Positions 43,378 through 52,464 of a DNA stretch of 64,000 nucleotides are shown piece after piece. The DNA comes from CAJGDV01 sp036667875 (lineage in GTDB: Bacteria; Bacillota_I; Bacilli_A; RF39; UBA660), in NCBI GenBank assembly GCA_036667875.1, contig JAVWTD010000004.1:3577-67576 (forward strand). The letters are read 5' to 3'. Numbering within the stretch: the first letter of the stretch is position 1; each line of letters opens with the position of its first letter. The position numbers were made by a program, and so were the translations under genes. The notes under the pieces are model-generated. The model did not search any database. It had not been told where the DNA came from and saw nothing but the letters and a program-made list of their open reading frames with translations.

Positions 43378-43405
43378 ATTATACCATTTAAATTATATTA
43401 ATCAA
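43378..43405 (-). promoter_or_regulatory. Promoter of the intergenic RNA
   Basis: Minus strand TTGATT (43405-43400), 16-bp spacer, TATAAT (43383-43378). The predicted +1 near 43371 coincides with the first base of the first hairpin. Confidence 0.7.
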
Positions 43406-43433
43406 CATATATTTACAAATTTTTACATTTTAC

Positions 43434-43640
43434 TTATGATAATTCAAAATCTTTAAGTTCGCCGTCTTTTGAAACAATCTTTGTTATTTTTTCTTCAGCA
43501 TCTTTTAATTCAATGTCACATTCTTTAATTAATTTCATTGCTTCAGTATATTTGTTTATTGAATCATCTAAATTTATTTCATCAAGTTCTAATTCTGCTA
43601 CAATTTTTTCTAATATTTTCATTTTTTCTTCAAATTTCAT
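43434..43640 (-). CDS. xseB: Exodeoxyribonuclease VII small subunit
   Basis: 68 aa helical hairpin subunit of ExoVII, which degrades single-stranded DNA to oligonucleotides. MKFEEKMKILEKIVAELE and DDSINKYTEAMKLIKECD match XseB. I start at the ATG at 43640 (GGTGA 5 nt upstream) rather than four codons earlier. It follows xseA by 1 bp. No clear terminator is visible after it; the non-coding RNA promoter starts about 30 bp further on. Confidence 0.92.
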   Translation of the reverse strand: MKFEEKMKILEKIVAELELDEINLDDSINKYTEAMKLIKECDIELKDAEEKITKIVSKDGELKDFELS

Positions 43641-43641
43641 A

Positions 43642-44979
43642 TTATTCACCATTTTTCCTTTTTACTTCTGCTTCTATATTGCCGTTAGATAATTTTACTT
43701 TAATTAAATCGTTTATTTTAACTTCATCAATACTTCCTAATACTTTATTTCCTATATAAGTTATACTATAACCTCTTTTTAGGATTGATATAGGGTTTAG
43801 TATTTCTAATTTATCCATTAATTGATTGAAGTTATTTTTTGTTATTTTTAATTTATGACTTAACAATAAATTCAACTTATTTTTGCTTGTTTCAATAAAT
43901 GTTTTGTTTTTAATTATTTTGTTAATGGGATTTAAGTATTCCATTTGTTTATTTAAATTTAATACATTATTTATTGAGTTATCAAGTTTTTGTTTTAAAA
44001 GGGTTATTAGTTTTTCATTTAATAAATCTAATTTTTGTAGTTTATTATCAATAATTAATCTAGGATTTTTTATAACAAATGAATTTTTAATGTTATTAAT
44101 TTTTAATTTATTAATGTTAAATTTTCGGTTCATGCTTTCATTTGTTCTTATATTTATTTGATTTAAATATTTTATTAAATCTATTAAGTTTGGTACGGCC
44201 TTTTCTGCTGCTCCTGTTGGAGTCTCAGCTCTGTAGTCTGCTACAAAGTCTGCTATTGTAAAGTCAACTTCATGTCCTGTTCCGCTTATAACGGGTATTC
44301 TACAGTTATAAATTGCTCTTGCTACTATTTCTTCGTTAAAAGGCCAAAGGTCTTCAATTGACCCCCCACCTCGTCCTACTATGAGGATATCAAGGTTATA
44401 ATTATTAGCAAGTTCAATGTTTCTTACAATATCAGTAGCAGCTCTTTCTCCTTGAACTAAACTTGGTAGAATTATTATTTCGGCTATTTTATAACGCCTT
44501 TTTATTGTTGATATTATATCTTTAATTGCTGCTCCTGTAGGAGCTGTTATAACTCCAATTCTTTTTGGGAATTTGGGTATAGGCACTTTATGAGCCGGAT
44601 CAAATAATCCTTCTTTTTTTAAATCTTCTTTTAATTTCTCAAAAGCTATATAAAGGTTCCCTACTCCATCTTCAAGCATTTCTTCAATATATATTTGATA
44701 ATTACCAGTTGATTCAAAAAGACTAATGTGCCCCATTACTAAAACTTTTGTTCCATCAGTTGGTTTAAACTTTAACTTTTTAGCATTTGTGCTAAACATT
44801 ATTGCATTAATTTTAGATTTATCATCTTTTAAGGAAAAATACATATGACCTGTAGAATGTCCCTTAAAATTAGATATTTCTCCCTTCAAAAAAACACATT
44901 TTAAGTGCTTATCCGAATCAAATTTATACTTTAAATATTTTGTTAATGAACTTATTGTTAGGTACTCTTTTTCTTTCAT
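43642..44979 (-). CDS. xseA: Exodeoxyribonuclease VII large subunit
   Basis: 445 aa. N-terminal OB-fold (YLTISSLTKYLKYKFD...VFLKGEISNFKGHSTGHMYFSLKD), catalytic domain (KRIGVITAPTGAAIKDII, LIVGRGGGSIEDLWPFNEE, VISGTGHEVDFTIADFVAD) and a long coiled coil followed by a C-terminal segment LKRGYSITY. Normal family length. AGGAGG precedes the ATG. Part of the nusB-xseA-xseB order conserved in Firmicutes, here without folD between nusB and xseA. Confidence 0.96.
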   Translation of the reverse strand: MKEKEYLTISSLTKYLKYKFDSDKHLKCVFLKGEISNFKGHSTGHMYFSLKDDKSKINAIMFSTNAKKLKFKPTDGTKVLVMGHISLFESTGNYQIYIEEMLEDGVGNLYIAFEKLKEDLKKEGLFDPAHKVPIPKFPKRIGVITAPTGAAIKDIISTIKRRYKIAEIIILPSLVQGERAATDIVRNIELANNYNLDILIVGRGGGSIEDLWPFNEEIVARAIYNCRIPVISGTGHEVDFTIADFVADYRAETPTGAAEKAVPNLIDLIKYLNQINIRTNESMNRKFNINKLKINNIKNSFVIKNPRLIIDNKLQKLDLLNEKLITLLKQKLDNSINNVLNLNKQMEYLNPINKIIKNKTFIETSKNKLNLLLSHKLKITKNNFNQLMDKLEILNPISILKRGYSITYIGNKVLGSIDEVKINDLIKVKLSNGNIEAEVKRKNGE

Positions 44980-44987
44980 AAGACCTC

Positions 44988-45389
44988 CTATTTTTGATGA
45001 TAAACTTTGTCTAATACTCCATTAATCATTTTTCTTACTTCGTCATCACTATATACTTTAGCAAGTTCTATTGCTTCATTGATAGCAACAATTTCTGGTG
45101 TTTTTGTATATGTTAATTCATATATACCCATTCTTAAAATAGCTTGATCAGTATTTCCTAATCTATTTATTTTCCAACCATTTAAGTATTTATTTGCTAA
45201 TTCATCTATTTCATTACGATATGTAATTACTCCATATACTACTTCTTTTACAAACTCATTGTCTATTTCTGATGTTTCTTTTATTACTTCATTAATATCA
45301 TATTCAATTTTATTGTTATCATAAACATTTAGTTGATAAAGAATTGTCATTATTTTTTTTCTTAATTCACTTCTATTCATTTGTTCCAT
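44988..45389 (-). CDS. nusB: Transcription antitermination factor NusB
   Basis: 133 aa all-helical RNA-binding protein that with NusE/S10 binds boxA in rRNA leaders. The family features LRKKIMTILYQLNVYD near the N-terminus and LRMGIYELTYTKTPEIVAINEAIELAKVYS toward the end are present. GAGGTG lies 8 nt before the ATG. Eight base pairs separate it from xseA. Confidence 0.95.
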   Translation of the reverse strand: MEQMNRSELRKKIMTILYQLNVYDNNKIEYDINEVIKETSEIDNEFVKEVVYGVITYRNEIDELANKYLNGWKINRLGNTDQAILRMGIYELTYTKTPEIVAINEAIELAKVYSDDEVRKMINGVLDKVYHQK

Positions 45390-45440
45390 CTAAAAATCAC
45401 CTCTAATCATTATAGCATATAAACTTTAAAATAAAATATT

Positions 45441-45827
45441 TTATATATATTTTTCAGCTTTTCCTTCATAAATTTTAATTATTGTTGCTATAGAAAGATA
45501 GAAAAACATTACTAATAATAATATCCATCCTATAATAGGGACAATAAATAAAACTATCCATACATAAGGTGAAAGATATAATTCTTTTCCAGATACTTCA
45601 AGTTTAAATGCTACTTGACAAGTCATTTGAATTAGTAAAACCATTGCCATTATAGCAAGAGGAAATCCACAGCAAAGAGCTCCTAGAATCCAATTTTTAT
45701 AATTTGCATACCATGCATTTTTATCAAAACAATTTAATAAAGCTGCTAATACTAATACTGAAGTTCCACCTGTAAATAATTGAAGTAGTAACCAAACCCA
45801 CCAATTTTCTTTTTTTATTATTTCCAT
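45441..45827 (-). CDS. Membrane protein of unknown function
   Basis: 128 aa with three to four hydrophobic helices, rich in Trp and Leu (ENWWVWLLLQLFTGGTSVLVLAALL; WILGALCCGFPLAIMAMVLL; YVWIVLFIVPIIGWILLLVMFF). No recognised family. GGGAGG lies 8 nt before the ATG. Placed between dxs and nusB, where other Firmicutes have xseAB/ispA. Confidence 0.55.
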   Translation of the reverse strand: MEIIKKENWWVWLLLQLFTGGTSVLVLAALLNCFDKNAWYANYKNWILGALCCGFPLAIMAMVLLIQMTCQVAFKLEVSGKELYLSPYVWIVLFIVPIIGWILLLVMFFYLSIATIIKIYEGKAEKYI

Positions 45828-45851
45828 TAAACATACCTCCCTTATTATGTA

Positions 45852-47702
45852 TTATATCATATTCTTAATCTTTTTAGATATACTTTTATAATCTAGTTCT
45901 AAAAACTCTAAAATTTTATCAGTATTACCTTGTTTTACAAATATATCGTTTACAGCAAATATTTTCATCTTTGGAGTATAACCATTATTAATTGCATAAG
46001 TACTTAAAATACTTCCTAAAGAACCCGTTAAAGAACTTTCTTCATATATAAATATGGGCGTATTTAAATTTAGAATTTCTTTAAACATTTTTATATCAAA
46101 TGGCTTTATAAATCGTGAATTAACTACATTAAGGTCTAATTCTTCTCCAATTAGAAGGGCAGTATTTAAGAAATCTCCATAAGAAATAATTGTTCCTTTT
46201 GTTCCTACCTTTAGTTTGTCCCATTTTCCTATTTCTAATAATTTATAGTCTTCATATTTATATTCTATTTTAGCCCTTGAATACCTTATAGCTACAGGAT
46301 GATTAATATTAAAGGCAGTGTAAAGCATGTTGCCAGCCTCAACAGAATTTGATGGAGCCATTATAATCATATTAGGTATATGACTTAAAAGGGCTATATC
46401 GTAAATACCTTGATGAGTCTCTCCATCATCTCCAACAATACCTGCTCTATCTATACCAATAACAACATTTGTATCCATTCTTGCAATATCTTGATTTATT
46501 TGATCATATCCTCTTTGAAGAAAAGTTGAATAAATTGAAACAAATGGTTTTTTTCCAGATAAGGCAATTGCATTTGCTAAAACTAAAGCATGTTCTTCTG
46601 CTATTCCTACATCAATAAAATGTTTAGGATATTTTTCTTTAAATTTATTTAATTTTGAGCCATTAGCCATAGCGGGTGTAATTGCTATTATTTTATTGTT
46701 TAATTCTTTTATATTTATTAAATGATTAGATATTATCTCACTCCATGATGTAAGATTATCTTTCTTTTTAAGTACTTTCCCTGTTTCTTTATCAAAAGGT
46801 GCAATTCCATGCCACACTCCTTCAATATCTTCTTCAGCATATTTATATCCTTTTCCTTTTTCAGTTATAACATGAAGAAGAACAGGTCTTTGTCTTTTTT
46901 TTGCTAATTCTAAATATAGAAGCATTTCATCGTAATCGTGCCCATTTATTGGTCCAAAGTAATCAAGACCAAGTTCTTCAAAAAGATATCCTTCTTTCAT
47001 ATAAATTTTTTTGAATGATTCTTTTATTAGTTTTAATCCGGTTCCTACTTTTTTGCCGAGATATGGAATTTTTCCAATGACTCCTTTTGTATCTGTTTTA
47101 GCAATTTCATATTTATAGTTTGTTCTTATTTTATCTAATGTATTATGAATGGCTCCAACATTTTTAGATATACTCATTTCATTATCATTTAGAATTACAA
47201 TTAGTTTAGTATTAAGTGAACCAATGTGGTTTAATGCTTCATACGCTAGACCATTACCTATTGAACCATCTCCAATTACTGCTATTATATTGTTTTTCTT
47301 TTTGTCTAAATCTCTTGAAATGGCAAAACCAAGACAAGCACTTAGACTAGTAGATGAGTGACCTGCTTCATAGGAATCATGTGGGGATTCATTTCTTTTT
47401 TGAAATCCAGATAAACCATTAAATTGTCTTAGCGTATCAAATTTATTAGCTCTTCCTGTAAGTATTTTATGGGTATAGGCTTGGTGTCCTACGTCAAAAA
47501 TTATCTTATCTTTTGGGCTATCAAATGTTTTATGGATAGCTATTGTTAAATCAACAATTCCAAGATTTGAAGATAGATGACCTCCTGTTTTGGAAATACT
47601 ATCTATTAGAAATTTTCTTATATTTTTTGCTAGTTCTTCTAGTTCTTCTTTTTTTAATTTCTTTAAAAATTTAGGGTCTTTTATTTCTTCTATTTTCATC
47701 AT
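45852..47702 (-). CDS. dxs: 1-deoxy-D-xylulose-5-phosphate synthase
   Basis: ThDP enzyme condensing pyruvate with glyceraldehyde-3-P, first step of the MEP isoprenoid pathway (bactoprenol for cell wall). 616 aa. DVGHQAYTHKILTGR and AVIGDGSIGNGLAYEALNHI with NDNEMSIS form the ThDP site; GIAEEHALVLANAIAL carries the catalytic Glu; DRAGIVGDDGETHQGIYD is the DXS-specific loop. The second ATG (47699) has AGGT at a better spacing than the first. It overlaps mutS by 4 bp. No ispA adjoins it. Confidence 0.97.
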   Translation of the reverse strand: MMKIEEIKDPKFLKKLKKEELEELAKNIRKFLIDSISKTGGHLSSNLGIVDLTIAIHKTFDSPKDKIIFDVGHQAYTHKILTGRANKFDTLRQFNGLSGFQKRNESPHDSYEAGHSSTSLSACLGFAISRDLDKKKNNIIAVIGDGSIGNGLAYEALNHIGSLNTKLIVILNDNEMSISKNVGAIHNTLDKIRTNYKYEIAKTDTKGVIGKIPYLGKKVGTGLKLIKESFKKIYMKEGYLFEELGLDYFGPINGHDYDEMLLYLELAKKRQRPVLLHVITEKGKGYKYAEEDIEGVWHGIAPFDKETGKVLKKKDNLTSWSEIISNHLINIKELNNKIIAITPAMANGSKLNKFKEKYPKHFIDVGIAEEHALVLANAIALSGKKPFVSIYSTFLQRGYDQINQDIARMDTNVVIGIDRAGIVGDDGETHQGIYDIALLSHIPNMIIMAPSNSVEAGNMLYTAFNINHPVAIRYSRAKIEYKYEDYKLLEIGKWDKLKVGTKGTIISYGDFLNTALLIGEELDLNVVNSRFIKPFDIKMFKEILNLNTPIFIYEESSLTGSLGSILSTYAINNGYTPKMKIFAVNDIFVKQGNTDKILEFLELDYKSISKKIKNMI

Positions 47703-50215
47703 TTACCTGCTTTATTTTGTAATTTGTATAATACATTAAGTGCTTCAAATGGGGTAGTATTCATTAAATCTAATTTTTTAATTTCTTCTTCTACTTCGTT
47801 TGGTACATCTAAAGGTAGTGCTTCTTGTATTAATATGTCTCTTTTATTTTCTTTATTTTCGTATATTTTTAATATTTCATCTGCTCTTTTTATTAGGCTA
47901 TCTGGTAGGTTAGCAAGTTTAGCAACATGAATTCCATAACTTTTTGACACACTACCGTCTTTAATTTTATGTAAAAATGTTATGTTACCTTCTTCTTCGT
48001 ATGCACTAACATGAATATTTTTAAGTCCTTTTAATGTTTTATCTAGGTCTGTTAATTCATGATAATGGGTTGAAAAGAATGTTCTTGCTCCTATATTTTT
48101 ATTAATATATTCTATTATTGATTGTGCTAGCGACATGCCATCAAATGTGGCTGTTCCTCTTCCTAGTTCATCAAATAATATTAAACTATTTTTTGTTGCA
48201 TTTTTTATAGCGTAGTTTGCTTCTAGCATTTCAACCATAAATGTTGATTCTCCACTTACTAAATCATCTGATGCTCCAATTCTTGTGTATATTGCATCAA
48301 AAAGTGGAATAACTGCTTTTTCTGCTGGTACAAAACAACCTATTTGAGCCATAATTGATGTAATTGCTATTTGACGCATAAAAGTACTTTTCCCTGCCAT
48401 ATTTGGTCCAGTTATGAGAAGAATATTAGTATCTTTGTCCATTTTTATATCGTTTGGTACAAATTCTTTTTCAAGAACTTTTTCAACTACAGGGTGTCTA
48501 TTATTTTTAACGTCAATAATATCTCCTAGAATTGGTCTAACATAGTTATTTTCTTCTGTAACTGTTGCAAAAGATTGCAGAACATCTACTTCACTTATTA
48601 TTTTGGATATGTTTTGTAGTTTAGGGATAAATTCTTTTATTTTTTCTCTTATAGAAACAAACAAATTATATTCAAGTTCAATAATTCTTTCTTCAGCGTT
48701 TAAAATTAGGGCTTCTTTTTCTTTTAGAATAGGACTTATATATCTTTCACAATTAGATAGAGTTTGTCTTCTTTCATATCCATATTCTTCTTTAACAAGT
48801 CCTATATTTCCTTTTGAAACTTCAATATAATAACCAAAAACTTTATTAAATCCTATTTTTAAATTTTTAATTCCCGTTCTTTCTTTTTCACTTGCTTCAA
48901 AAGCAGCAACAAAATCTTTGCCGCCTTTTCTTAAACTTTTGAGTAAATCAAGTTCTTCATTATATCCTTCTTTTATTAAATATCCTTCTTTGACTGCAAC
49001 TGGAGGATTTTCATAAATACTATTTAGTAAAATTTCATATAAATTGTCTAGCGGTTCTAATTTTTTATAGAATTTTATGCTTTCTAATAAGTCTTTTATA
49101 GCGGGCATTACTTTTAGTGAATTTCTGAGTTGGATTAAATCTCTAGCGTTTGCACTTCCAAAGGCTATTCTTCCACTTAATCTTTCTAAATCATAGACCT
49201 CATCTAGTAAATCTTGTAAGTCAATTCTTGTTAAGAATTCTTTTAATAAAATTTGAACCATATCATATCTTTTTTCAATAACTTGTTTATTTACTAATGG
49301 ATTTTCTATAAAGTTCTTAAGCATTCTAGCACCACTAGCGGTTTTTGTCTTATCAAGAAGCCATAGAAGAGAATAAGTTCTTTCTTTTAGTCTTAAAGTT
49401 TCAGTTAATTCAAGATTTCTTTTGGTATGGATATCCATTTTCATTGTTTCATTAAATTCAATTATTTTTGCTTCTTGCAAGTGAGACAAATAACTCATTT
49501 GGGTTTCAAAAATATATGTTAAAAGATGGTTAATGGTTGTGATAAGACGCATGTCTCCTACATTTTTTGTAACTCCATTATATTCTTTAAATGATTTTAT
49601 ATCATCTCTTATAGTTACTATTATGGAATAATTATTTTTTAATTTATTTATTATTTCTTTTTCTGTTTCAGAATTAGTAATTATTTCTTTTATTTTAAAT
49701 GATAAGATTCGACTGATTATTTCTTCTTTTGGAATAATACAGGTATATATTTCACCTGTAGAAATATCACAGTAACTAACAGCATATTCTTCATTAAATG
49801 GTATTATGCTTCCAATATAATTATTTTCATTATCTTTTAAAGACTCACTATTCATGACTGTTCCTATTGAAACTATTCGAGTAAGCCCACGCTCTACAAT
49901 TCCCTTTGAACTTGAAGGATCTTCAAGTTGTTCACAGATTCCTACTTTATATCCTTTTTCTACTAGTCTTTCAATATATATGTTTGATGCATGATGTGGA
50001 ACTCCACACATTGGAATTTTTTCTTCAAGTCCAGCACTCTTTCCTGTTAGAGTTAATTCAAGTTCTCTTGATACATTTATTGCGTCTTCAAAAAACATTT
50101 CATAAAAATCTCCAAGTCTAAAAAAGATAATAATATCTTCATTTTTGTTTTTTATTTCTAGGTATTGTTTCATCATTGGAGTTACTTTTGACATATCTAC
50201 TTCGTTTCTTTTCAT
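47699..50215 (-). CDS. mutS: DNA mismatch repair protein MutS
   Basis: 838 aa. Domain I mismatch-binding loop FFRLGDFYEMFFEDA (Phe-x-Glu), connector and lever domains, and the ATPase: ITGPNMAGKSTFMRQ (Walker A), SLILFDELGRGTATFDGMSLAQS (Walker B/signature) and FSTHYHELTDL. C-terminal HTH region ends FEALNVLYKLQNKAG. GGGGGA lies 6 nt before the ATG. mutL is not next to it; dxs follows by overlap, an unusual pairing. Confidence 0.98.
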   Translation of the reverse strand: MKRNEVDMSKVTPMMKQYLEIKNKNEDIIIFFRLGDFYEMFFEDAINVSRELELTLTGKSAGLEEKIPMCGVPHHASNIYIERLVEKGYKVGICEQLEDPSSSKGIVERGLTRIVSIGTVMNSESLKDNENNYIGSIIPFNEEYAVSYCDISTGEIYTCIIPKEEIISRILSFKIKEIITNSETEKEIINKLKNNYSIIVTIRDDIKSFKEYNGVTKNVGDMRLITTINHLLTYIFETQMSYLSHLQEAKIIEFNETMKMDIHTKRNLELTETLRLKERTYSLLWLLDKTKTASGARMLKNFIENPLVNKQVIEKRYDMVQILLKEFLTRIDLQDLLDEVYDLERLSGRIAFGSANARDLIQLRNSLKVMPAIKDLLESIKFYKKLEPLDNLYEILLNSIYENPPVAVKEGYLIKEGYNEELDLLKSLRKGGKDFVAAFEASEKERTGIKNLKIGFNKVFGYYIEVSKGNIGLVKEEYGYERRQTLSNCERYISPILKEKEALILNAEERIIELEYNLFVSIREKIKEFIPKLQNISKIISEVDVLQSFATVTEENNYVRPILGDIIDVKNNRHPVVEKVLEKEFVPNDIKMDKDTNILLITGPNMAGKSTFMRQIAITSIMAQIGCFVPAEKAVIPLFDAIYTRIGASDDLVSGESTFMVEMLEANYAIKNATKNSLILFDELGRGTATFDGMSLAQSIIEYINKNIGARTFFSTHYHELTDLDKTLKGLKNIHVSAYEEEGNITFLHKIKDGSVSKSYGIHVAKLANLPDSLIKRADEILKIYENKENKRDILIQEALPLDVPNEVEEEIKKLDLMNTTPFEALNVLYKLQNKAGK

Positions 50216-50282
50216 TTTAAATCCCCCTTTGTATATTTTAACATATTTTCTCCTAATTTATAAAAGAAAATTATAAGCATTT

Positions 50283-50312
50283 AAAAAGGTCTAACTTAAA
50301 TTGTTAGTCCTT
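50283..50312 (-). terminator. Intrinsic terminator of ylbL
   Basis: Minus strand AAGGaCTAAC-AATTTAA-GTTAGaCCTT with one A-A mismatch, then TTT; contains the probable ylbL stop codon (50304-50306). Confidence 0.7.
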
Positions 50313-51472
50313 CTTTTTATAGTTTTTTAAATAATTTAGTGCTTCATCAAGTGTTTCTACTCCTATTATTTTAATTTTATATTTATTTTTCTTTTTTTCT
50401 TTCATTNNNNNNNNNNNNNNNNNNNNNNNNNNNNNNNNNNNNNNNNNNNNNNNNNNNNNNNNNNNNNNNNNNNNNNNNNNNNNNNNNNNNNNNNNNNNNN
50501 NNNNNNTGTTTCTACTCCTATTATTTTAATTTTATATTTATTTTTCTTTTTTTCTTTCATTGCTTCTTCATAATTTTCTCCTGCTGGGCAGAAGAATAGA
50601 TCGGCTTTCTTTTTTACTACTCCTGCTAGTTTATATTTGATTCCTCCAATTTCTCCTACGCTTCCGTCTGGTTCTATTGTTCCTGTTCCTGCTATTTTTA
50701 GTCCATTTGTAATATCTTCTTTGACTAGATAATTATAGATTGTAAGGGTTGTTATTAGTCCACCTGATGGTCCTGATTCTTTTGAATCAAAATTAAATTT
50801 ACAGTCTGGATTTGATTTAATATCAAAAGCTGGTTGTAAAATTACTCCGATTTTTTTATCTTTATCTAGTTTTGCGTATCTAGTATAGGTTTTATTCTTT
50901 CTTATTACTTCAATAATAATTCTTGAGTTTGCGTCACATGTTTCTAAAACTTTTCCTACATCTGTTACGTTTGCAACAGGAATATGATTTATTTTAGTTA
51001 TTGAATCGCCTATTAGTAAATCAGTATCTGCTTCAGGGAATTTATAAAGTAATAGGACTCTATTATTTTTAATGCTTACTTCTTTACCCGCTCTTGTATA
51101 GGCATATAAAACTGCATTTGCGGCTGTTGTTTGTAAGTATATTTTTCCTCTTTCTTCTGATTCGGCTTTTGTTTCATTTTCTAAAATAACTTCTTCTTTT
51201 TTTAAGATATCCCATTTTTTATTAAACTGAGCTACTAGTAAAAGTGGTAAAGTGGCTGGTATTTCTGAAACATAGGCCATGTTAAATGAGCCTTTTTTAG
51301 TTGGTGCATCTTTTATTGAAACTCGTTTAGAAGCGTCAATTAAACCTCCTGGAGCATCAATATAAAATGGCAATTGATAAGTTGCAATAAATATTGTAAT
51401 AATAAATATTATTATCTCTTTATAATTATCTTTTAATGTTTTTTTAATAGTTTCATATATTTTATTAAGCAT
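50304..51472 (-). CDS. ylbL: Lon-like PDZ serine protease YlbL, interrupted by a scaffold gap
   Basis: Membrane-anchored protease: N-terminal helix (about 17-35), PDZ domain (DSITKINHIPVANVTDVGKVL) and a Lon-type S16 protease domain with the catalytic Ser in ESGPSGGL and Lys in GGIKYKLAGV. The scaffold carries 100 N (50407-50506) flanked by identical 55-bp copies (50352-50406 and 50507-50561). Removing the Ns and one copy gives one continuous 337-aa frame ending TAA at 50304, with final residues LDEALNYLKNYKKKD. That is the normal YlbL length, so it is not a pseudogene. AGGAG 8 nt before the ATG. Divergent from ylbJ by 23 bp, echoing the ylbJ/ylbL neighbourhood of Bacillus. Confidence 0.9.
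50352..50561. other. Assembly gap: 100 N between two copies of the same 55 bp
   Basis: The 55 bp before the N-run (50352-50406) and after it (50507-50561) are identical. This is what results when a scaffolder joins two overlapping contigs with a fixed 100-N gap instead of merging them. True length is probably 155 bp shorter here. Confidence 0.9.
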
Positions 51473-51495
51473 AGTTTTTTCTCCTTTAGATTGGA

Positions 51496-52464
51496 ATGAT
51501 GATTATTAAACGACTTTACAATTTATTGTATGTAATTATTCTTTTATTTATTTGTAGTCAGATATTAATTAAATCAGATGTTGTAATTGATTCAGTATCT
51601 TTTGCGTTTAATTTATGGAAAAACAATATTTTTCCTTCACTTTTTCCTTTTTTTGTTATATCCGAACTTTTAATTAATTATGGTTTTGTTGAATTAATAA
51701 GTGAGATTATAGGTCCATTCATGAATAAAGTGTTTAAGTGTGGATCTAATTCTTCTTTTATATTTATAATGAGTATTTTAAGTGGAATTCCTTCAAATGC
51801 AAAATATATAAGTGAACTATATAAAGAAGGTTTAATTGACACTAAAGAAGGTACTAAGATTCTTATGTTTACTCATTTTTCTAATCCTTTATTTATACTA
51901 GGCACTCTATCTATAACATTCTTAAATAATAAAGAAGTTGGCTTATTAATTCTATGTACTCATTATATCACAAATATAATAATAGGTATATTATTTAGAA
52001 ATTATTGCCCTACTAAAGAGAAAAAAACACTTAACTTAAGATTAGCTGTAAGGAAGATGAATAAAAGAAAAAATAACTTTGGAACTGTTTTAAAAAATTC
52101 TTTAATTAATAGTATTAATACTATGCTTCTTATTTTAGGAATTGTTACATTCTTTTTGATTATAACTACTATAATTGACTCAAATATTAATATTCCTCCA
52201 TATTATCAAAGTATAATAAATGGAATATTAGAGATGACCCAAGGGTTAAAATATATAAGTGTTTTGGATATTCCTCTTAAGGTTAAGGCAGTTCTTTCGA
52301 CAATGATTATTTCTTTTGGTGGATTTAGTGCCCACTTACAAGTAATGAGCATATTAAGTGATACAGAAATAAAGTATTTTCCTTATTTCATATCACGTGT
52401 AATACACTCACTTATTGCTTCAATATTGATTTTTATTTTTTTTGATTTATATTTTAGCTTGTAA
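51496..52464 (+). CDS. ylbJ: Sporulation integral membrane protein YlbJ
   Basis: 322 aa, about eight membrane helices with the nucleoside-recognition (Gate) domain pattern: LWKNNIFPSLFPFFVISELLINYGF, MSILSGIPSNAKYISELYKEG, and a second repeat with STMIISFGGFSAHLQVMSIL. Required for spore envelope maturation or heat resistance in Bacillus. Start weakly defined: GGA directly precedes ATGATG, and the promoter must overlap the ylbL start. Its 3' end runs 11 bp into the converging glycine-rich pilin gene. Confidence 0.9.
   Translation: MMIIKRLYNLLYVIILLFICSQILIKSDVVIDSVSFAFNLWKNNIFPSLFPFFVISELLINYGFVELISEIIGPFMNKVFKCGSNSSFIFIMSILSGIPSNAKYISELYKEGLIDTKEGTKILMFTHFSNPLFILGTLSITFLNNKEVGLLILCTHYITNIIIGILFRNYCPTKEKKTLNLRLAVRKMNKRKNNFGTVLKNSLINSINTMLLILGIVTFFLIITTIIDSNINIPPYYQSIINGILEMTQGLKYISVLDIPLKVKAVLSTMIISFGGFSAHLQVMSILSDTEIKYFPYFISRVIHSLIASILIFIFFDLYFSL

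Noticed and set aside
50304..51472. ylbL as a truncated pseudogene
   Set aside because: The break is the 100-N scaffold gap with duplicated 55-bp ends; joining the overlap restores the complete frame.
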